DNA of 64,000 bases from Capnocytophaga catalasegens (lineage in GTDB: Bacteria > Bacteroidota > Bacteroidia > Flavobacteriales > Flavobacteriaceae). Both the position numbers and the translations under genes were made by a program. Each line of letters starts with the position of its first letter. Within the stretch, counting starts at the first letter, position 1. The DNA lies in the NCBI RefSeq assembly GCF_026005215.1, contig NZ_BPMA01000021.1, positions 110,801 through 174,800 of the forward strand. Reading direction: 5' to 3'. This document shows, piece after piece, positions 33,754 through 43,818 of the stretch. The notes below the pieces were generated by a model. It made no database searches and had not been told where the DNA came from. It worked only from the letters and a program-made list of their open reading frames with translations.

Positions 33754-34878
33754 CTAACGTTTAAAAAAGCGTTTTATCAACAATTTGCGTATAGGTTCAT
33801 CATACAACTTCAAACAAAGATAAGCTAATACCATACACCCCATAACAAGCGCTAAAGCTCCATATATAGATTGGGTAAATGTCAAATTTTCATTTTTTAC
33901 CCAAGCATAATATATATATATAAAAGGATAGTGTACCATATAAAGTGGATAAGATATATTTCCTAAAAATTTACATATTCGAGCAGTTAATGGAGTGGTT
34001 GTTGTTTCAGAAGCTCCAAAGATAACAAGCAATGGAAAAATAATCAATACACAAAACATTTCGTACAAGCCATTTGCCCAAAGATTTTCACTTCCTCCTA
34101 TGCGAGGCATTGCCGTTAGTAAAATAAACACCAAACTTCCTATCCAAAAAATTCCTTGTATTTTGACAGGTTTAAATATACGCGATAGTAACAAACCTGC
34201 TGAAAATGAAAATAATAACCGAAATGAACCACCTATCATTTCTTGACCTGTCATTGTCCAACCTGCACAAATATCTCCATAAGGTCCCCAAATAGCAAAT
34301 ATAGCCAAGCCACACCCTGCCAAAGCTACCCATACCGAAAGTATTTTTGTAGGAAGTTTACGAAGAAAAAAGGCATACAAAATATTACCTATATATTCAA
34401 AAAATAAAGACCAACTGGGACCATTGAGCGGATACATCTCTCCTAAGCCTCGGATTTCGGTAGTGGGAGTGGCTGGAATTAAAAACATATTGAGTATCAT
34501 AGCTCCTAAGAGCATCAATATTGATGTTTCTGAAACATTCCACTGCGAATAATCCTGAAAATAATACAAAACAGCACCTATAATTGCTCCCATAATTACC
34601 ATAGGGTGTAAACGAATAATCCTACGTTTTATAAAATCTTTTATGCTTAATGTTCCCCACCGGTCGTTATAAGCATATCCTATAACAAATCCCGAAAGAA
34701 CAAAAAAGAAATCTACTGCCAAATATCCGTGATTAACTATCTGGTCTAAATGGCTGGTTGCATAGGCTTCAAATATATGAAACCATACGACGATGATTGC
34801 TGCCACACCACGCAATCCATCAAGTATAAGATAATGAGGTTTAGCATCGGCAAATGCTACTGATGAAATTTTTGACAT
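33754..34878 (-). CDS. Acyltransferase-3 family membrane protein (OafA/YrhL type)
   Basis: A 374-residue protein with about ten membrane helices. Family signs: LRGVAAIIVVWFHIFEAY near the N terminus with the catalytic-type His, FFVLSGFVIGYAYNDRW, IKRRIIRLHPM and GPSWSLFFEYIGN. Such enzymes O-acetylate surface polysaccharides or antibiotics; the substrate is unknown. A TACCTTTG box (minus strand, 34902-34909) precedes it. It stands next to glnN but on its own transcript. Confidence 0.92.
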   Translation of the reverse strand: MSKISSVAFADAKPHYLILDGLRGVAAIIVVWFHIFEAYATSHLDQIVNHGYLAVDFFFVLSGFVIGYAYNDRWGTLSIKDFIKRRIIRLHPMVIMGAIIGAVLYYFQDYSQWNVSETSILMLLGAMILNMFLIPATPTTEIRGLGEMYPLNGPSWSLFFEYIGNILYAFFLRKLPTKILSVWVALAGCGLAIFAIWGPYGDICAGWTMTGQEMIGGSFRLLFSFSAGLLLSRIFKPVKIQGIFWIGSLVFILLTAMPRIGGSENLWANGLYEMFCVLIIFPLLVIFGASETTTTPLTARICKFLGNISYPLYMVHYPFIYIYYAWVKNENLTFTQSIYGALALVMGCMVLAYLCLKLYDEPIRKLLIKRFFKR

Positions 34879-34901
34879 TTTTTATATGCTATTTAGCCTT
34901 G

Positions 34902-34909
34902 CAAAGGTA
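34902..34909 (-). promoter_or_regulatory. Promoter -7 box (TACCTTTG) of the acyltransferase gene
   Basis: On the minus strand, TACCTTTG 23 nt before the start at 34878, lying only 10 nt past the glnN stop. Confidence 0.6.
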
Positions 34910-34919
34910 CAAAATAAAA

Positions 34920-37106
34920 CTAATTAGTAAATAACAATTCTCTATATTTTGTCATTGACCAAAGTTCATCATCAACAATTATTTCAAGTTTGTCGCAATG
35001 ATAGCGAATGGTGTCAAAAAAAGGCTTTACTTCATTACAATACGCATAGGCTTTACTTGCTACGTCGGTAAGTTTGTTAGCTTTTTTGCGAACCTCAACC
35101 ATTGCATCAACCTGATTATAAATCACCGCTATGTGTTGTGATATTCGGCGAATTAAATCCATTTGTTCTTCTGCGTATTGAATATAATCGTCTGCAAAAA
35201 TATCTTTCAATCCACGAACGTTTTTGACTAAAATATTTTGATATTTAACCGCTGTGGGAACAATATGATTGCGAGCAATATCACCAATTATACGACTTTC
35301 TATCTGAATATTTTTCATATATTCTTCAAGTTCTATCTCATAGCGAGCCTCTATTTCAATATGATTGAGAATTTTCATTTCTTGAAAAAGTTTTATACTT
35401 TTCTCACTCACAAGTACTTTGAGTGCTTCGGGCGTGGTTTTATTGTTGCTAAGTCCGCGATTTTGAGCTTCTTTTTCCCACATTTGGCTATATCCATCGC
35501 CTTCAAAACGAATTTTCTTAGACGATTTTATATATTCTCTCAATACGTTAAAAATGGCTTCATCTTTTTTCAAATTTTTTGTTTCGATAAGAAAATCAAC
35601 TTCTTTTTTAAATTCGGTTAATTGTTTAGCTACAATCATATTGAGTATCATCATTGGTTTTCCACAATTCGCCTTAGAACCTACGGCTCTAAATTCAAAC
35701 TTATTCCCCGTAAAAGCAAAGGTTGAGGTACGATTTCTATCCGTATTATCAAGTAATACATCAGGTATTTTACCAACTACATTGAGTTTCAGTTCGGTTT
35801 TTTCTTCGGGAGAAAGTTTTCCATCAGAGACACCTTCCAATTCGTTTAAAACTTTGGTAAGTTGTTCGCCTATAAAAACCGAAACAATAGCAGGAGGAGC
35901 TTCATTAGCTCCCAAACGATGGTCATTACTTGCCGAAGCTACCGAAGCCCGAAGCAATTCTTCGTACTCTGCCACAGCTTTAATTGTATTTATGAAGAAG
36001 GTAAGAAATTGCAAATTTTTCATCGGAGTACTCCCTGGAGCAAGCAAATTAACGCCTGTATTGGTTGCTAAAGACCAATTATTATGCTTCCCCGAACCAT
36101 TTATCCCCGCGAATGGTTTTTCGTGAAACAAGACAACAAAATTATGTTTTCCTGCTACTTTGTTCATTACATCCATCAGAAGTGAATTTTGATCAACAGC
36201 CAAATTCGCTTCTTCAAAAATAGGTGCTAATTCATATTGATTAGGTGCCACTTCGTTATGGCGAGTTTTCACCGGAATTCCAAGTTTTAAACATTCTATT
36301 TCGAGTTCTCGCATATAATTAAGAACTCTTTGCGGTATCGCTCCAAAATAATGGTCATCTAATTGTTGTCCTTTGGCAGGCGAATGTCCCAAAAGCGTTC
36401 TCCCTGCCAGTTTAATATCTGGACGAGAATGTGCTAAGGCTTTATCAATTAAAAAATATTCTTGTTCCCAACCCAGAGTTGCATTAACTTTGGTTACATT
36501 TTTATCAAAATATTTGGCAACATCGGTAGCTGCTATATCAATAGCTTGCAAAGCTCTAAGTAAAGGCGCTTTATGGTCAAGTGCTTCTCCGGTATATGAT
36601 ACGAATACGGTGGGAATACAAAGTACTGTTCCCAGAATAAAAGCGGGCGAAGTAGGGTCCCAAGCCGTATATCCTCGAGCTTCAAATGTATTTCTAATAC
36701 CTCCATTAGGAAAACTTGACGCATCAGATTCTTGTTGTACGAGCTGACCTCCGCCAAATTTTTCGATGGCACGACCTCTCGTTATAGGTTCGAAAAAAGC
36801 ATCATGTTTTTCGGCTGTTGTTCCCGTAAGTGGCTGAAACCAATGTGTATAATGCGTAGCCCCTTTCGATATTGCCCAATCACGCATTGCTGCTGCCACC
36901 TGGTCTGCTACTTTTCTATCTATTTTTTTTCCTTCATTCATAGCGCTCATTACACTATCAAAAGCATCTTTGGTCATATACTGACGCATAGCATCTTCAT
37001 TGAAAACATTTTTCCCAAATAATTCCGAACGCTTTCCTTCTTCTTCAACAGTAACAGGTTCTCTATAAAGAACATCTTGCAAAGCATTAAAACGAATTTT
37101 TGACAT
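34920..37106 (-). CDS. glnN: Glutamine synthetase type III
   Basis: Assimilates ammonia by making glutamine from glutamate and ATP. The 728 residues and the N terminus (FNALQDVLYREPVTVEE, LFGKNVFNEDAMRQY) are typical of GSIII, the dodecameric form common in Bacteroidota. Active-site segments are WFQPLTGTTAEKHDAFFEP, LGWEQEYFLIDKAL, KTRHNEVAPNQYELAPIFEE, INGSGKHNNWSLATNTG and NRTSTFAFTGNKFEFRAVGS. The C-terminal region is helical. A well-formed promoter lies upstream (37128-37157). No regulatory PII gene is adjacent. Confidence 0.96.
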   Translation of the reverse strand: MSKIRFNALQDVLYREPVTVEEEGKRSELFGKNVFNEDAMRQYMTKDAFDSVMSAMNEGKKIDRKVADQVAAAMRDWAISKGATHYTHWFQPLTGTTAEKHDAFFEPITRGRAIEKFGGGQLVQQESDASSFPNGGIRNTFEARGYTAWDPTSPAFILGTVLCIPTVFVSYTGEALDHKAPLLRALQAIDIAATDVAKYFDKNVTKVNATLGWEQEYFLIDKALAHSRPDIKLAGRTLLGHSPAKGQQLDDHYFGAIPQRVLNYMRELEIECLKLGIPVKTRHNEVAPNQYELAPIFEEANLAVDQNSLLMDVMNKVAGKHNFVVLFHEKPFAGINGSGKHNNWSLATNTGVNLLAPGSTPMKNLQFLTFFINTIKAVAEYEELLRASVASASNDHRLGANEAPPAIVSVFIGEQLTKVLNELEGVSDGKLSPEEKTELKLNVVGKIPDVLLDNTDRNRTSTFAFTGNKFEFRAVGSKANCGKPMMILNMIVAKQLTEFKKEVDFLIETKNLKKDEAIFNVLREYIKSSKKIRFEGDGYSQMWEKEAQNRGLSNNKTTPEALKVLVSEKSIKLFQEMKILNHIEIEARYEIELEEYMKNIQIESRIIGDIARNHIVPTAVKYQNILVKNVRGLKDIFADDYIQYAEEQMDLIRRISQHIAVIYNQVDAMVEVRKKANKLTDVASKAYAYCNEVKPFFDTIRYHCDKLEIIVDDELWSMTKYRELLFTN

Positions 37107-37127
37107 AATACCCTATTTTTTTAGGGG

Positions 37128-37157
37128 CAAAATTAAAAAATACATACAAAAAAACAA
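37128..37157 (-). promoter_or_regulatory. glnN promoter
   Basis: On the minus strand TTG (37155-37157), a 19-bp spacer and TAATTTTG (37128-37135), 21 nt before the glnN start. Confidence 0.85.
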
Positions 37158-37217
37158 AATAACCCCTTATATTTTTTCACCAAATTAAAAAATTTCTTTT
37201 CATTCCCTATCTTTCAA

Positions 37218-37704
37218 GTCAAACGCACGAAAATTATGAAGGAATGTCATTATGTAGTGTAACTATAAAATTTTAAAACTAAGTTTTTTGATAATTTTTT
37301 AAGCCCAAATACATCTGTATAGAATTTTCTAATCAAAAAATTTATTTAAAACATATATGTAGGAAACTTTTTTTATCAAAAAATATCTCAAACACATTTG
37401 TAAAAGATTTTCCAATTGTTGGAAAATACAAAACATTCGTGCAAGAAACTTTTTTATCCAAAAAATATCTCAAACATGTTTGCAAAGGGTTTCCAATGAT
37501 TGAAAAATGTAAAACATTCATGTAGGAAACTTTTTTATCCAAAAAATATCTCAAACACGTTTGTAAAAGGTTTTCCAATGATTGGAAAATGAAAAACATT
37601 CGTACAGAAAACTTTTTTTGTAAAAATTTGAGCAAAACAAATTGAAATTAGGTCAAAGACACGAAAATTTTGGAGAAATATCAAAATATTTTCGTGCGTT
37701 TGAC
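37218..37704. repeat. Element with 17-bp terminal inverted repeats
   Basis: GTCAAACGCACGAAAAT at 37218-37234 is repeated exactly, in inverse orientation, at 37688-37704. A third copy with two changes (GTCAAAGACACGAAAAT) lies at 37652-37668 in the left orientation and forms a hairpin with the right end. At 487 bp, without a coding gene, it looks like a non-autonomous MITE-like element or a fixed regulatory structure. No target-site duplication is obvious. Confidence 0.6.
37358..37612. repeat. 81-82-bp tandem repeat array (about 3.2 units)
   Basis: The segment GGAAACTTTTTTATC recurs with its final AAAC ending at 37367, 37449, 37530 and 37612, giving steps of 82, 81 and 82 bp. Each unit also has AAATATCTCAAACAYGTTTG and a near-palindrome TTTTCCAATGATTGGAAAA. 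The array sits inside the inverted-repeat element. Confidence 0.9.
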
Positions 37705-37747
37705 CTACTTATCTTTTATTTCAAACTGAACTATTATAAAAATTTCT

Positions 37748-37755
37748 TATCTTTG
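37748..37755 (+). promoter_or_regulatory. Promoter -7 box (TATCTTTG) of uvrA
   Basis: TATCTTTG followed by CCC, 18 nt before the ATG at 37774; the element hairpin (37652-37704) ends 44 bp upstream, across the expected -33 region's upstream flank. Confidence 0.7.
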
Positions 37756-37773
37756 CCCTTTATTTTTTGAGTA

Positions 37774-40602
37774 ATGAAAAAGAAACAAACCATTGAGGTA
37801 CAAGGAGCAAGAGTACATAATTTAAAAAATATAGACGTAAGTATTCCTCGTGGAGCATTAGTTGTTATTACAGGTCTTTCTGGTTCGGGAAAATCTTCTT
37901 TGGCATTTGATACTATTTATGCCGAAGGACAACGGCGCTATATCGAAACTTTCTCAGCGTATGCAAGACAATTTCTGGGAGGATTGGAACGCCCTGATGT
38001 AGATAAAATTGATGGGCTATCTCCTGTTATTGCCATTGAACAGAAAACAACCTCCAAGTCGCCTCGTTCTACGGTTGGAACGATTACAGAAATTTATGAT
38101 TTCTTACGACTGTTATTTGCTCGTGCTTCCGATGCGTATAGCTATCTCTCTGGCGAAAAAATGGTAAGTTATTCCGATTCCCAAATTCAAGAACTAATTC
38201 TTTCTAAATATAAAGGCGTTAATATCAATATTCTGGCACCTATTATACAATCGCGCAAAGGACACTACCGAGAACTTTTTGAACAAATTGCCAAGCAAGG
38301 CTTTGTAAAAGTTCGCGTTGATGGCCAAATATGCGATATAGAGCAAGGAATGAAACTTGACCGATACAAAACACACGATATTGAAATTGTTATTGACCGA
38401 ATAAAAATAAGTCATGATGAGAATTCGCTTAAACGACTCTCTGATAGCTTACAAGTAGCTATACAACAAGGCAATGGCGTACTTATGATACTTGCACAAG
38501 GAGAAAACAAACCACGATATTTCAGTAGAAACTTAATGTGCCCTTCGACAGGTATTTCATATCCACTACCCGAACCGAATACTTTTTCATTCAATTCACC
38601 CAAAGGAATGTGCCCACATTGCAATGGCTTAGGGATTGTTCAAGAAGTAAATATTGACAAAATTGTTCCAAATAAATCACTCTCTATCAAAAGTGGAGCT
38701 ATTGCCCCCATTGGAGAAGCTGATAATAAATGGATTTTCAAGCAAATAGAACTTATTTTGCTTCGTTTTGGACACAAAATAACCGATGCTTTTAACGATT
38801 TATCTCCTGAATGTGTTCAAATGCTTTTTTATGGAGGTGATGAACAATTTTCAACCAAATTAGAATCGGCGGGAGTTACCAAGACACATTCTATTCATTT
38901 CAAAGGAATTATCAATTTTATTCAAAGCCAACAAGAATCTGACAACGCCTCTATTCAACGCTGGGCAAAAGAATTTACAGACGAAAAAATCTGTCCAGAA
39001 TGTCAAGGAACCCGATTGCGAAAAGAAGCTCTTTTCTTCCGCATCAATGAGTATAATATCTCACAACTTGCAACAATGGATATGGACGAATTAGCTCAAT
39101 GGTTCAAACATTTACCTGAAAAACTATCTGCAAAACAACAAAAAATTGCTTCAGAAATTATTAAAGAAATTACTTCTCGAATAGGTTTTTTGTTAGATGT
39201 AGGGTTAAATTATTTGTCACTTAATCGAAGTTCTAAATCACTTTCAGGAGGCGAGGCGCAACGCATTCGATTGGCTACACAAATAGGTTCAAAACTGACC
39301 AATGTACTCTATATTCTGGACGAACCAAGTATCGGATTGCATCAACGAGATAACGAACGTTTGATACATTCGTTGAAAGCCTTGCGCGATATTGGCAACT
39401 CAATCTTGGTTGTTGAACACGATGCTGATATGATTTTGCATGCTGATTATATAATTGACATTGGTCCCAAAGCTGGAAAAAATGGAGGGGAAATCATTTT
39501 TGCAGGAACTCCTTCTCAGATGATGAAAAAAAATACTTTAACTGCCAATTATTTAAACGGAAAACAAAAAATAGAAATTCCTACTCAATACCGAAAAGGC
39601 AATGGGAAAAGCATTGTACTTTCTGGTTGTACAGGTAATAATCTAAAAAATGTTAGTGTTTCCTTTCCTTTGGGAAAAATTATTGGTGTTACTGGCGTGT
39701 CGGGAAGTGGTAAATCAACTCTTATCAACGAAACGCTTTATCCTATTTTGAATGCACATTTTTACAATGCTGTCAAAAAACCAATGCCTTATACTTCAAT
39801 TGAAGGACTTGAATATATTGACAAAGTAATTGATATAGACCAATCACCTATCGGACGTACACCAAGGTCTAATCCTGCCACTTATACAGGAGTTTTCAGT
39901 GAAATAAGAGACCTTTTTGCCAAAACTCCTGAAGCAATGATACGTGGGTACAAGCCTGGTCGATTTTCTTTCAATGTAAAAGGAGGAAGATGTGAAACTT
40001 GCGAAGGTGCAGGACTTAAAGTAATTGAAATGAATTTCTTGCCCGATGTTTATGTAGAATGCGAAACCTGCAATGGCAAGCGTTTTAACCGCGAAACACT
40101 CGAAATTCGTTACAAAGGTAAATCAATCGCCGATGTTTTAGAAATGACCATTGATGATGCTGTAACTTTCTTTGAACCTATTCCAAAAATATATCGAAAA
40201 CTCAAAACAATACAAGATGTTGGCTTAGGATACATCACTCTGGGGCAACAATCAACAACACTCTCAGGAGGTGAAGCTCAACGAATCAAACTAGCTACTG
40301 AACTATCAAAACGAGATACAGGAAACACTTTTTATATTCTTGATGAACCAACAACAGGACTACATTTTGAAGATATTAACGTACTGATGGATGTTCTGAA
40401 TCGGCTTGCCGACCGCGGAAATACTATATTGATAATCGAACACAACTTAGATGTTATCAAAATGGCTGATTATATTATTGACATTGGTAAAGAAGGCGGA
40501 AAAGGTGGTGGCGAAATCATTGCTTATGGCACACCCCAAGAAGTTGCTCAAAGCAAAAATAGTTATACAGCAAAATTTTTAAAAGAAATTCTAAGTAAAT
40601 AA
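37774..40602 (+). CDS. uvrA: Excinuclease ABC subunit A
   Basis: DNA-damage recognition ATPase of nucleotide excision repair. 942 residues, full length. Two ABC modules: Walker [15 protein letters not shown] (about 32-45) and [14 protein letters not shown] (second half), signatures [15 protein letters not shown] and [15 protein letters not shown], and Walker [14 protein letters not shown] and [13 protein letters not shown]. The zinc finger of the second half is [11 protein letters not shown] and [14 protein letters not shown]. In the first finger the usual CPxC reads CPST, so the module probably lost one zinc ligand, a lineage trait I believe is common in Bacteroidota. tatD follows 6 nt later. 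Confidence 0.97.
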   Translation: MKKKQTIEVQGARVHNLKNIDVSIPRGALVVITGLSGSGKSSLAFDTIYAEGQRRYIETFSAYARQFLGGLERPDVDKIDGLSPVIAIEQKTTSKSPRSTVGTITEIYDFLRLLFARASDAYSYLSGEKMVSYSDSQIQELILSKYKGVNINILAPIIQSRKGHYRELFEQIAKQGFVKVRVDGQICDIEQGMKLDRYKTHDIEIVIDRIKISHDENSLKRLSDSLQVAIQQGNGVLMILAQGENKPRYFSRNLMCPSTGISYPLPEPNTFSFNSPKGMCPHCNGLGIVQEVNIDKIVPNKSLSIKSGAIAPIGEADNKWIFKQIELILLRFGHKITDAFNDLSPECVQMLFYGGDEQFSTKLESAGVTKTHSIHFKGIINFIQSQQESDNASIQRWAKEFTDEKICPECQGTRLRKEALFFRINEYNISQLATMDMDELAQWFKHLPEKLSAKQQKIASEIIKEITSRIGFLLDVGLNYLSLNRSSKSLSGGEAQRIRLATQIGSKLTNVLYILDEPSIGLHQRDNERLIHSLKALRDIGNSILVVEHDADMILHADYIIDIGPKAGKNGGEIIFAGTPSQMMKKNTLTANYLNGKQKIEIPTQYRKGNGKSIVLSGCTGNNLKNVSVSFPLGKIIGVTGVSGSGKSTLINETLYPILNAHFYNAVKKPMPYTSIEGLEYIDKVIDIDQSPIGRTPRSNPATYTGVFSEIRDLFAKTPEAMIRGYKPGRFSFNVKGGRCETCEGAGLKVIEMNFLPDVYVECETCNGKRFNRETLEIRYKGKSIADVLEMTIDDAVTFFEPIPKIYRKLKTIQDVGLGYITLGQQSTTLSGGEAQRIKLATELSKRDTGNTFYILDEPTTGLHFEDINVLMDVLNRLADRGNTILIIEHNLDVIKMADYIIDIGKEGGKGGGEIIAYGTPQEVAQSKNSYTAKFLKEILSK

Positions 40603-40608
40603 GTCAAA

Positions 40609-41379
40609 ATGATGACAATAACCGATACGCATACACATTTGTATAGCGAAGAGTTCAATAATGACCGTAGCGAAATGATTCACAGAGCATTACAATTAGG
40701 TATTACACGATTTTTCGTACCTGCTATTGATTCGAATTATACCGAGCAAATGCTTCTTTTACAAGAAAAGTTCCCTTCTAATATATTTCTGATGAATGGA
40801 CTTCATCCGTGTAGTGTAAGAGAAAATTATCAAGAGGAATTATCTCATATAGAGCAACTTATGAAAACATATCGTTTTTATGCTATCGGTGAAACAGGAA
40901 TTGATTTATATTGGGATAAAACTTTTTTCAAAGAGCAACAAGAAGCCTTTCGATGGCAAATTCGTCTTGCTAAAGAAAATAAATTACCTATTGTAATCCA
41001 TTGCAGAGATGCTTTTGACGAGGTTTTTGAAATTCTCGAAGAAGAAAAATCGCCACTTTTACAGGGTATCTTTCATTGTTTTACAGGAACAGAACATCAG
41101 GCTTGGCTAGCTATCTCTTATGGTATGAAACTTGGAATAGGTGGTGTTGTTACTTTCAAAAATGGGAAAATTGACCAATTTTTACAAAATATACCTCTTG
41201 AACATATCGTATTAGAAACTGATGCTCCTTATTTAGCTCCTGTTCCCCACAGAGGCAAACGTAACGAAAGTGCTTATTTGACATATATAATAGAAAGATT
41301 ATCAAATATTTACAAACTTCCTGAAACAACGATAGCTTCGGTTACTACCAATAATTCTAAAAAAGTTTTTGGTGTATAA
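40609..41379 (+). CDS. tatD: TatD-family metal-dependent hydrolase
   Basis: A 256-residue TIM-barrel nuclease/hydrolase of the TatD family (DNA 3'-5' exonuclease in E. coli). Metal ligands are in TDTHTHLYSEEF, GETGIDLYWDK, VIHCRDAFDEV, FHCFTGTEHQ and ETDAPYLAPVPHRGKRNE. It begins 6 nt after uvrA, so the two are co-transcribed, which fits a DNA-repair or quality-control role. Two adjacent ATG codons could serve as start. Confidence 0.93.
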   Translation: MMTITDTHTHLYSEEFNNDRSEMIHRALQLGITRFFVPAIDSNYTEQMLLLQEKFPSNIFLMNGLHPCSVRENYQEELSHIEQLMKTYRFYAIGETGIDLYWDKTFFKEQQEAFRWQIRLAKENKLPIVIHCRDAFDEVFEILEEEKSPLLQGIFHCFTGTEHQAWLAISYGMKLGIGGVVTFKNGKIDQFLQNIPLEHIVLETDAPYLAPVPHRGKRNESAYLTYIIERLSNIYKLPETTIASVTTNNSKKVFGV

Positions 41380-41403
41380 TGTAATATTTATAAAAATATT
41401 CCG

Positions 41404-41411
41404 TATCTTTG
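41404..41411 (+). promoter_or_regulatory. Promoter -7 box (TATCTTTG) of the acyltransferase-ansA unit
   Basis: TATCTTTG followed by CC, 44 nt before the TTG start at 41455. Confidence 0.7.
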
Positions 41412-41454
41412 CCTGATAATTTGAAATAAAATTTCAACTAAAAGAATAATTATT

Positions 41455-42582
41455 TTGAGTGAATTCAGTGAAATAAGACCTTTTCATAACAGCGAAGTTT
41501 CAGAGGTTTTGAACCAATTTAAAAACCATGAAATGGTGCAGCAGTTATTACAAATTGGTTTTCCAAATCTTTCTAATGAAGAACGTAATAGAAAGTTATT
41601 GGAATGTCAAAAAATAACTGATTTTCAAGTCAAAATAATGTATCCCATCATTCAAGGTGTTATCAACAAAAGTGTGACAGAACTTTCAAGCGAAGGGTTT
41701 GATAAACTTGATACAAATAAAGCATTTCTGTTCATTTCTAACCATCGAGATATTATTTTAGATACTTCTTTTCTAAATTTTAAACTTCATGACTTTGGTC
41801 ACAAAATGACAGCTTCAGCCGTAGGAGATAATCTAGTCAAAAAACCTCTTGTTTTAGCTTTTGCAAGACTTAATCGGAATTTTCTTATTCACAGAGGATT
41901 ACCTCCTCGTGAAACTCTCGAAAAATCAAAAATTGTTTCTAAGTTTATCTATCGATATACTATTGAAAAAAAACGTTCTGTTTGGATAGCTCAACGTGAA
42001 GGACGAACCAAAGACGGCGACGACCGTACTCAACAAGGTGTACTGAAAATGCTTTCGATGAATTGCCCAAAAGAAATGCCTGTTATGCAATACTTCAAAA
42101 CCTTACATATCGTTCCAACAGCTATTTCGTACGAATTTGACCCTACCGATGCAATGAAGATGCCTACTCTTTTAGCTCAACACGAAGGAATCGAATATAT
42201 TAAAACAACAAATGAAGATTTTAATAATATTGTACAAGGATTTATCGGTCAAAAAGGGCGAGTGCATTTGAGTGTTGGTAGTCCACTTGATACAGAATTA
42301 GATATTATTGAAAAAGAGTTTTCACATCCAAACAGACAAATACAAGCATTAGCAGAATTGATGGATCAAAAAATTTATTCATTATATAAACTCTTTCCTA
42401 CTAACTATATTGCATACGATTTGCTAACTGGTTTAAACGAATTTGCAAGTGAATATACTGAGAAAGAATTACGCCAATTTGAACGACGTATTGTCAATCG
42501 AAGCTCTTCAGATAACGAAATTTCAAAGCAAAAATTTCTTGAAATGTATGCTAATCCTGTACGAAATAAGTATAAATTATAA
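41455..42582 (+). CDS. Glycerol-3-phosphate acyltransferase family protein (PlsC-like)
   Basis: A 375-residue acyltransferase, probably of 1-acylglycerol-3-phosphate type, making phosphatidic acid for membrane lipids. The catalytic HX4D motif is in FISNHRDIILDTSFL (about 98-112), then a GxxFIxR-like RNFLIHRG, and VWIAQREGRTKDGDD. The first ATG in frame is far inside, so a TTG start at 41455 is needed to give the family N terminus (SEFSEIRPFHNSEV). It has no membrane helix. ansA overlaps its stop by one base. Confidence 0.85.
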   Translation: MSEFSEIRPFHNSEVSEVLNQFKNHEMVQQLLQIGFPNLSNEERNRKLLECQKITDFQVKIMYPIIQGVINKSVTELSSEGFDKLDTNKAFLFISNHRDIILDTSFLNFKLHDFGHKMTASAVGDNLVKKPLVLAFARLNRNFLIHRGLPPRETLEKSKIVSKFIYRYTIEKKRSVWIAQREGRTKDGDDRTQQGVLKMLSMNCPKEMPVMQYFKTLHIVPTAISYEFDPTDAMKMPTLLAQHEGIEYIKTTNEDFNNIVQGFIGQKGRVHLSVGSPLDTELDIIEKEFSHPNRQIQALAELMDQKIYSLYKLFPTNYIAYDLLTGLNEFASEYTEKELRQFERRIVNRSSSDNEISKQKFLEMYANPVRNKYKL

Positions 42583-43619
42583 TGAAAAAAGCACATATCC
42601 TTTTAATATATACAGGTGGAACCATCGGAATGGCAAAAGATTTTCAAACAGGAACTTTGAAAGCTTTTCATTTTGAAAAAATAACAGAACGCCTACCCGA
42701 ATTATCGTTTTTAGATTGTGAAATAGATACTATTTCTTTTTCACAACCCATTGATTCGTCTGATATGAATCCTATTCTTTGGACAGAAATAGCCACTATT
42801 ATACAAGATAACTATAACGCTTTTGATGGTTTTGTTATCTTGCACGGAAGTGATACAATGAGTTACTCTGCTTCTGCACTGAGTTTTATGTTAGAAAATC
42901 TGTCAAAACCTGTAATATTTACAGGTTCGCAACTTCCCATAGGAGATTTACGTACCGATGCCCGTGAAAATCTGATTACATCTATTCAATTAGCAAGCCT
43001 CAAAGAAAATAAACAAGCTATTATTCAAGAAGTTTGTTTGTATTTTGAATATAAATTGTATAGAGCTAATCGAACTACTAAAATTGATGCTGAAAATTTT
43101 CAAGCATTTGCTTCAATGAACTATCCAACATTGGCTGAAAGCGGTGTTCATCTGAAAATAAATAGAGAATATTTGTTTAGACGAAAAAATAATGTACCTT
43201 TGTCTGTTTTTAATCAGTTAGATACCAATGTTGCAATAATCAAAATATTCCCTGGAATTTCAGAGAAAATTTTGAACGGATTTTTATCTATTAATGGGCT
43301 AAAAGCTGTAGTTTTAGAAACATATGGTTCAGGGAATGCTCCAACAGGAAAATGGTTTTTAGATACACTTTCTGATGCTATAAAAAGAGGATTACATATA
43401 GTAAACGTAACTCAATGTGCAGGAGGAACAGTAATGCCAGGTATATATGATGCTGGTTCTTACTTTGATAAAATAGGAATTATCAACGGAAAAGATATTA
43501 CAACCGAAGCAGCTATTAGCAAATTGATGTTTTTACTTGGAAAAAATATAAATGCTAAAGAACTGAAAATCAGATTTGAAACCCCTATATGTGGAGAAAT
43601 TTCAAAAAAAAGTTTATAA
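42582..43619 (+). CDS. ansA: Type I L-asparaginase
   Basis: Hydrolyses asparagine to aspartate and ammonia; no signal peptide, so cytoplasmic. 345 residues. First threonine in LIYTGGTIGMAKD, second in VILHGSDTMSYSASALSF, and the C-terminal LETYGSGNAPT and TQCAGGTVMPGIYDAG, all type I signs. Starts on the last base of the upstream stop (TAATG). The window also has asnA, so both making and breaking asparagine are encoded here. Confidence 0.95.
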   Translation: MKKAHILLIYTGGTIGMAKDFQTGTLKAFHFEKITERLPELSFLDCEIDTISFSQPIDSSDMNPILWTEIATIIQDNYNAFDGFVILHGSDTMSYSASALSFMLENLSKPVIFTGSQLPIGDLRTDARENLITSIQLASLKENKQAIIQEVCLYFEYKLYRANRTTKIDAENFQAFASMNYPTLAESGVHLKINREYLFRRKNNVPLSVFNQLDTNVAIIKIFPGISEKILNGFLSINGLKAVVLETYGSGNAPTGKWFLDTLSDAIKRGLHIVNVTQCAGGTVMPGIYDAGSYFDKIGIINGKDITTEAAISKLMFLLGKNINAKELKIRFETPICGEISKKSL

Positions 43620-43666
43620 AAAATTTGTTCAATTAAAAAAAAAGCTATAATTTAGCTCTTTGTAAC

Positions 43667-43754
43667 AGAGAGGTGTCCGAGTGGTTGAAGGAGCACGCCT
43701 GGAAAGTGTGTATACGTCAAAAGCGTATCGAGGGTTCGAATCCCTTCCTCTCTG
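43667..43754 (+). tRNA. tRNA-Ser (GGA)
   Basis: 88 nt with acceptor AGAGAGG/CCTCTCT, D arm TCCGAGTGGTTGAAGGA, anticodon loop CTGGAAA (GGA), a long variable arm and T loop GGTTCGAATCC, discriminator G. CCA is not encoded. It begins with A rather than the usual G, paired to U72. Confidence 0.94.
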
Positions 43755-43818
43755 CACAAAATAAAATTGTAAACGTAAAACCCTTTTTAATTATAATAAC
43801 ATTTAAAATTTTTAAAAG

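Larger units (their letters stand above)
37107..37773. other. Intergenic region between glnN and uvrA holding a structured repeat element
   Basis: 667 bp between two divergent genes. It contains the glnN promoter, an inverted-repeat-bounded element (37218-37704) with an internal 81-82-bp tandem array, a large hairpin at its uvrA end, and the uvrA promoter box. The 97-codon open frame across the array on the minus strand follows from the near-multiple-of-three period and is not called a gene. Confidence 0.75.

Noticed and set aside
35554-36126. 190-residue plus-strand open frame opposite glnN
   Set aside because: Fully antisense to glutamine synthetase III with no promoter; a codon-bias shadow.
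37342-37635. 97-residue minus-strand open frame across the 81-82-bp array
   Set aside because: Its repeats follow from the DNA array, which shifts by one base between units; there is no start context. Treated as noncoding.
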